From contig NZ_QGTJ01000002.1 of NCBI RefSeq assembly GCF_003182095.1, forward strand, positions 278,435 to 342,434: a stretch of DNA of 64,000 nucleotides, given 5' to 3'. Shown piece after piece: positions 61,022 to 64,000 of this stretch (position 1 is its first letter; every line of letters begins with the position of its first letter). Both the position numbers and the translations under genes were made by a program. The notes beneath the pieces were generated by a model. The model made no database searches and was not told where the DNA came from. It saw only the letters and a list, made by a program, of their open reading frames with translations. Source of the stretch: Plasticicumulans acidivorans (GTDB lineage: Bacteria; Pseudomonadota; Gammaproteobacteria; Competibacterales; Competibacteraceae).

Positions 61022-63187
61022 TCAGAACTTGCCGTAGTAGCCTTCCTTCAGCGCATCGAACAGGTTTGCGGCGGTGTGCAGCTCACCGTCGTATTCGATT
61101 TCTTCGTTGCCCTTGACCTCGACCACCGAACCATCGGCCAGCACGAAGCGGTAAATGGTGTTCTCCAGGTCCTTGTCTTTGACCAGCACACCCTGGAACG
61201 CCTCCGGGTTGAAGCGGAAGGTGGTGCAGCCTTTCAGCCCCTGCTCGTAGGCGTAGAGGTAGATGTCCTTGAAGTCCTCATACGCAAAATCGGTCGGCAC
61301 GTTGGCGGTCTTGGAAATGCTCGAATCGACCCATCGCTGCGCCGCCGCCTGCACGTCGACGTGGGCTTTAGGCGTGATGTCATCGGCAGCGATGAAGTAA
61401 TCGGGCAGCTGCTCGGCCGGCTCCTGCGAATACGGCATCGCCTGTTCGTTGATCAGCTCGCGATAGGCCAGCAGCTCGAAGGAGAACACGTCGATCTTCT
61501 CTTTGCTCTTCTTGCCCTCACGGATGACGTTGCGCGCATAGTGATGCGCGAAGCTCGGCTCGATGCCGTTCGAGGCATTGTTCGCCAGCGACAGCGAGAT
61601 CGTGCCGGTCGGCGCGATCGAGGTGTGATGCGTAAAGCGCGCACCGGTGGCGGCGAGCCGCTCGACCAGCTCGGCATCGACGCCGGCCAGCCGCTGCATG
61701 TAGCGGCTGTATCTGGCGTGCAGCACGCGCCCCGGAATACGGTCACCGAGCTGGTAGCCGTCGCGCAGCAGCTCCGGGCGCTTGCGCAGCATCTCGCCGT
61801 CGACCTCGTAATCCCGCAGCAGTACCGGCGCCGGACCTTTTTCCTCGGCCAGTTCGAGCGCCGTGCGCCAGCCGGTCAGCGCCATCTCGCGGGTGACTTC
61901 CTCGGTGAAGCGCAGCGAATCAGCCTCGCCGTACTTCATGCGCAGCATCGTCAGCGTCGAGCCGAGGCCGAGATAACCCATGCCGTGACGACGCTTGCCG
62001 GTGATCTCCTCACGCTGGCGCGCCAGCGGCAGACCGTTGATCTCGACGACGTTGTCGAGCAGCCGCGTGAACACGGCGACCACTTCACGATACGTCTCCC
62101 AGTCGAAGCGCGCCCGCTCGGTGAACGGTTCGAGCACGAAGCGCGTCAGGTCGACCGAGCCGAGCAGGCACGAGCCATACGGTGGCAGCGGCTGTTCACC
62201 GCAGGGATTGGTGGCGCGGATGTTCTCGCACCACCAGTTGTTGTTCATCTCGTTGACCTTGTCGATCAGGATGAAGCCCGGCTCGGCGTAGTCATACGTC
62301 GAAGACATGATCACGTCCCACAGCCGGCGGGCACGGATGGTCTTGTAGACCTTGCAGGCGACCAGGCCGGACTCGTTGACGATCAGGCCCTCATGTGTCG
62401 GCCATTCACGCCAGACGACGTCGGCACGGGTGAGATCGGTGGCGTCGGCCTCGGCTTCCTTCGCCCGGATCGGGAACGACAATTTCCAGTCGACGTCAGC
62501 CTTGACCGCCTCCATGAATTCCTGCGTCACCAGCAGCGACAGGTTGAACTGGCGCAGGCGGCCGTCTTCACGCTTGGCGCGGATGAATTCCTGCACGTCC
62601 GGATGGGTAACGTCGAAGGTACCCATCTGCGCACCGCGGCGGCCGCCGGCGGACGATACGGTGAAGCACATCTTGTCGTAGATATCCATGAACGACAGCG
62701 GCCCGCTGGTGTAGGCACCGGCGCCGCTGACGTAAGCGCCGCGCGGACGCAGTGTCGAAAATTCATAGCCGATGCCGCAACCGGCCTTCAGCGTCAGTCC
62801 GGCTTCGTGGACCTTTTCGAGGATGTCATCCATCGAATCCTCGATGGTGCCGGAGACAGTGCAGTTGATCGTGCTGGTCGCCGGCTTGTGCTCCCAGGCA
62901 CCGGCGTTGGAGGTGATGCGCCCGGCCGGAATCGCCCCGTGGCGCAGCGCCCACAGAAAACGCTCGAACCATTGCTCGCGCAGCTCAGGTGTCGCCTCGA
63001 CCTCGGCGATGGCCCGCGCCACGCGCTGCCAGGTCATATCGACCGTTTCATCGATGACGCGGCCGTCCTTTGCCTTCAAACGATACTTTTTGTCCCAGAT
63101 GTCGTAGGAAGCCGGCTGCAGCGGAATATCAGCGACACCACGACGGACGATATCGACGGGCTTCAGGCGGGCATGCTTGTTCGACAC
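61022..63187 (-). CDS. nrdJ: class II (B12-dependent) ribonucleotide reductase, NrdJa catalytic subunit
   Basis: A 721-residue enzyme reducing ribonucleotides to deoxyribonucleotides by adenosylcobalamin. The catalytic motif is NPCGEQPLPPYGSCLLGS (Asn327, Cys329, Glu331, with redox Cys340; the other likely redox Cys is Cys109 in TSTINCTVSG). Also typical are GRITSNAGAWEH, AGCGIGYEFSTLRPRGAYVSGAG and FTHHTSIAPTGTISL. It is the large half of a split enzyme; the C-terminal TSCPD half is nrdJb (57450-58166). Paired NrdR-like boxes lie upstream. It works with or without oxygen. Confidence 0.95.
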   Translation of the reverse strand: MSNKHARLKPVDIVRRGVADIPLQPASYDIWDKKYRLKAKDGRVIDETVDMTWQRVARAIAEVEATPELREQWFERFLWALRHGAIPAGRITSNAGAWEHKPATSTINCTVSGTIEDSMDDILEKVHEAGLTLKAGCGIGYEFSTLRPRGAYVSGAGAYTSGPLSFMDIYDKMCFTVSSAGGRRGAQMGTFDVTHPDVQEFIRAKREDGRLRQFNLSLLVTQEFMEAVKADVDWKLSFPIRAKEAEADATDLTRADVVWREWPTHEGLIVNESGLVACKVYKTIRARRLWDVIMSSTYDYAEPGFILIDKVNEMNNNWWCENIRATNPCGEQPLPPYGSCLLGSVDLTRFVLEPFTERARFDWETYREVVAVFTRLLDNVVEINGLPLARQREEITGKRRHGMGYLGLGSTLTMLRMKYGEADSLRFTEEVTREMALTGWRTALELAEEKGPAPVLLRDYEVDGEMLRKRPELLRDGYQLGDRIPGRVLHARYSRYMQRLAGVDAELVERLAATGARFTHHTSIAPTGTISLSLANNASNGIEPSFAHHYARNVIREGKKSKEKIDVFSFELLAYRELINEQAMPYSQEPAEQLPDYFIAADDITPKAHVDVQAAAQRWVDSSISKTANVPTDFAYEDFKDIYLYAYEQGLKGCTTFRFNPEAFQGVLVKDKDLENTIYRFVLADGSVVEVKGNEEIEYDGELHTAANLFDALKEGYYGKF

Positions 63188-63491
63188 GGAGTCGTTCTCC
63201 TCAAGAAAACGCGGAATGCAAAAAAACGCAGCGGAAACTGCACCGTCGCAACGATGGGCCGCATCGTACGCACAGCAGAAATGAGGGATGGCGCTTATCG
63301 AACCACAATATGCTGTGTCCGTGTAGTCTTGAAATCTCGACTTATTGTGTTCTGCTTACAGTGGCCGCGTTACCTGACAGGCCGTGACCACCGCCCGGCG
63401 ACTGGCACGTAATTCTACGGGGATGCTATAAGCGAGGGCAGTCTGCCCCTTGGCCATGGACAGTAGCCGCACAGGTATAGAGGACGACCCG
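63188..63491. other. divergent intergenic region nrdJa / lipoprotein gene
   Basis: About 304 bases lie between divergent starts. It holds the NrdR-like boxes at 63303-63350. A poly-A run (63219-63226 area) lies near the nrdJa start. A TATAAG at 63430-63435 may be part of the lipoprotein promoter, but no good -35 is seen. Confidence 0.5.
63303..63350 (-). promoter_or_regulatory. paired NrdR-box-like operators
   Basis: CCACAATATGCTGTGT (63303-63318) matches the 16-base NrdR consensus ACACWATATATWGTGT at about 13 positions. TCTCGACTTATTGTGT (63335-63350) matches at about 11, best in one half. They are separated by 16 bases, the spacing typical of NrdR-box pairs, and lie about 116 bases before the nrdJa start. 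NrdR represses ribonucleotide reductase genes. Confidence 0.6.
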
Positions 63492-64000
63492 ATGAGACCC
63501 CTGATTGCCACCGCCGCCGTACTGGCGCTTGCTGGTCTGGGCGCCTGCGCCCAGGCACCGATACCGCAAACCTACCCCGTGAGCCAGCAGCTAAGGATGC
63601 AGTCGGCCGCTCATTGGGACACCCTCGCGCAGCATGTCGCACAGCGTTTGAACCAACAGCTACCCGGCGGGGATCGAGGCATTGCGCTCTATGTCGCACC
63701 TCCGGCACAAAAAACCGAATTCGACGTGGCTTTGCATGAGCTGCTGATCACCCACCTCGTACAGTACGGTTTCAGCATCAGCGAATCCCCCTACAGCGGC
63801 GCACTGGCTGTATCGCTTGAAACGCAGGTCATCACCGCACCAGATGCGGATACGGAAATCATCGTCAACACATCAGTAATGGACGGACAGCAATTCCGAG
63901 CTCGCCTGAGTGACATTTTTTACGTCAACAGCGCTAACGAAATTCAGTACGTTGGCGCACCGGTCAGACCCGACCTGTCCCGCCGCCTGGAGGTCGTAGG
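63492..64000 (+). CDS. lipoprotein, N-terminal part (runs off window)
   Basis: The first 169 residues are present. The signal peptide is MRPLIATAAVLALAGLGAC with lipobox LGAC. The mature part has SAAHWDTLAQHVAQRLNQQL, IALYVAPPAQKTEFDVALHELLITHLVQYGFSISE and then strands in a repeated pattern. This HW-x-LA-x-x-VA start followed by a FHELL-like block is familiar from gammaproteobacterial lipoproteins of unknown role, perhaps FlgO-like, but I cannot name the family with confidence. The stop lies beyond 64000. Confidence 0.7.
   Translation, partial: MRPLIATAAVLALAGLGACAQAPIPQTYPVSQQLRMQSAAHWDTLAQHVAQRLNQQLPGGDRGIALYVAPPAQKTEFDVALHELLITHLVQYGFSISESPYSGALAVSLETQVITAPDADTEIIVNTSVMDGQQFRARLSDIFYVNSANEIQYVGAPVRPDLSRRLEVV

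Noticed and set aside
63403..63419. TGGCACG-like sigma-54 promoter before the lipoprotein gene
   Set aside because: The -24 half is good, but the -12 half reads TCTAC and lacks the essential GC.

Overview
The window is a gene-dense, high-GC stretch of chromosome. I count about 60 protein genes, one tRNA and no rRNA, insertion sequence, prophage or CRISPR array. Gene content and order suggest a free-living aerobic gammaproteobacterium. The order rpe-gph-trpE, the order trpG-trpD-trpC next to osmC, speD and coq7, the split class II ribonucleotide reductase (nrdJa/nrdJb), the 180-kDa NAD-glutamate dehydrogenase and Coq7 (ubiquinone) all resemble Pseudomonas/Xanthomonas/Nevskia-type genomes. A Nevskiales/Solimonadaceae-like host is my inference; no marker here fixes the taxon.

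Layout. 1-5.5 kb: end of an NtrX-type regulator, trkA, a methyltransferase, a TPR protein, a lipid A acyltransferase, mlaA, and an LprI-MliC lysozyme-inhibitor fusion. 5.5-9.9 kb: one very large gene that joins about 14 Ycf48-like propeller repeats to a KAP-family membrane NTPase. 10-15 kb: a DUF1499-like protein, rsmE, xthA, a PcaC-like protein, a metal-binding-fold protein without its cysteines, and rep. 15.3-25.2 kb: a diheme cytochrome c, two NTF2-like proteins, a Rieske oxygenase with its reductase (gbcA/gbcB-like), a LysR regulator, a dehydrogenase, a peroxiredoxin and two DMT transporters. 25.6-37.7 kb: tRNA-Gln(CUG), rpsI-rplM, a thioredoxin-like ferredoxin, coq7, speD, osmC, trpC-trpD-trpG, glk, trpE, gph, rpe, djlA and a CbiM-like permease. 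37.9-45.8 kb: purC, the large glutamate dehydrogenase, a hydrolase and rubredoxin reductase. 45.8-53.9 kb: rubredoxin, rubrerythrin, a quinone reductase, a REC-HDOD regulator, a lipoprotein, a P-type Ca2+-ATPase, a DUF2238 protein and a secreted protein. 54-64 kb: a GAF/PAS/GGDEF/EAL protein, an unknown kinase-like protein, nrdJb, a small Cys protein, a dienelactone-hydrolase-like protein, an MFS carrier, a 4-TM protein, nrdJa, and the start of a lipoprotein gene.

How they work together. trpE and trpGDC supply the first steps of tryptophan synthesis from chorismate. rubredoxin reductase, rubredoxin and rubrerythrin form a plausible NAD(P)H-to-peroxide electron chain. gbcA/gbcB form a two-component Rieske demethylase. 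nrdJa and nrdJb form one B12-dependent ribonucleotide reductase, and paired NrdR-like boxes lie upstream of nrdJa. lpxL-type acyltransferase and mlaA act on the outer membrane.

The most unusual object is the Ycf48-KAP fusion (5521-9912). Its predicted topology puts a large propeller in the periplasm and an NTPase in the cytoplasm, which suggests a transmembrane sensor or switch of unknown purpose. Smaller oddities are an 8-bp tandem repeat starting at a stop codon, a possible trpE leader hairpin carrying a Trp codon, and an HMA-fold protein that has lost CxxC.
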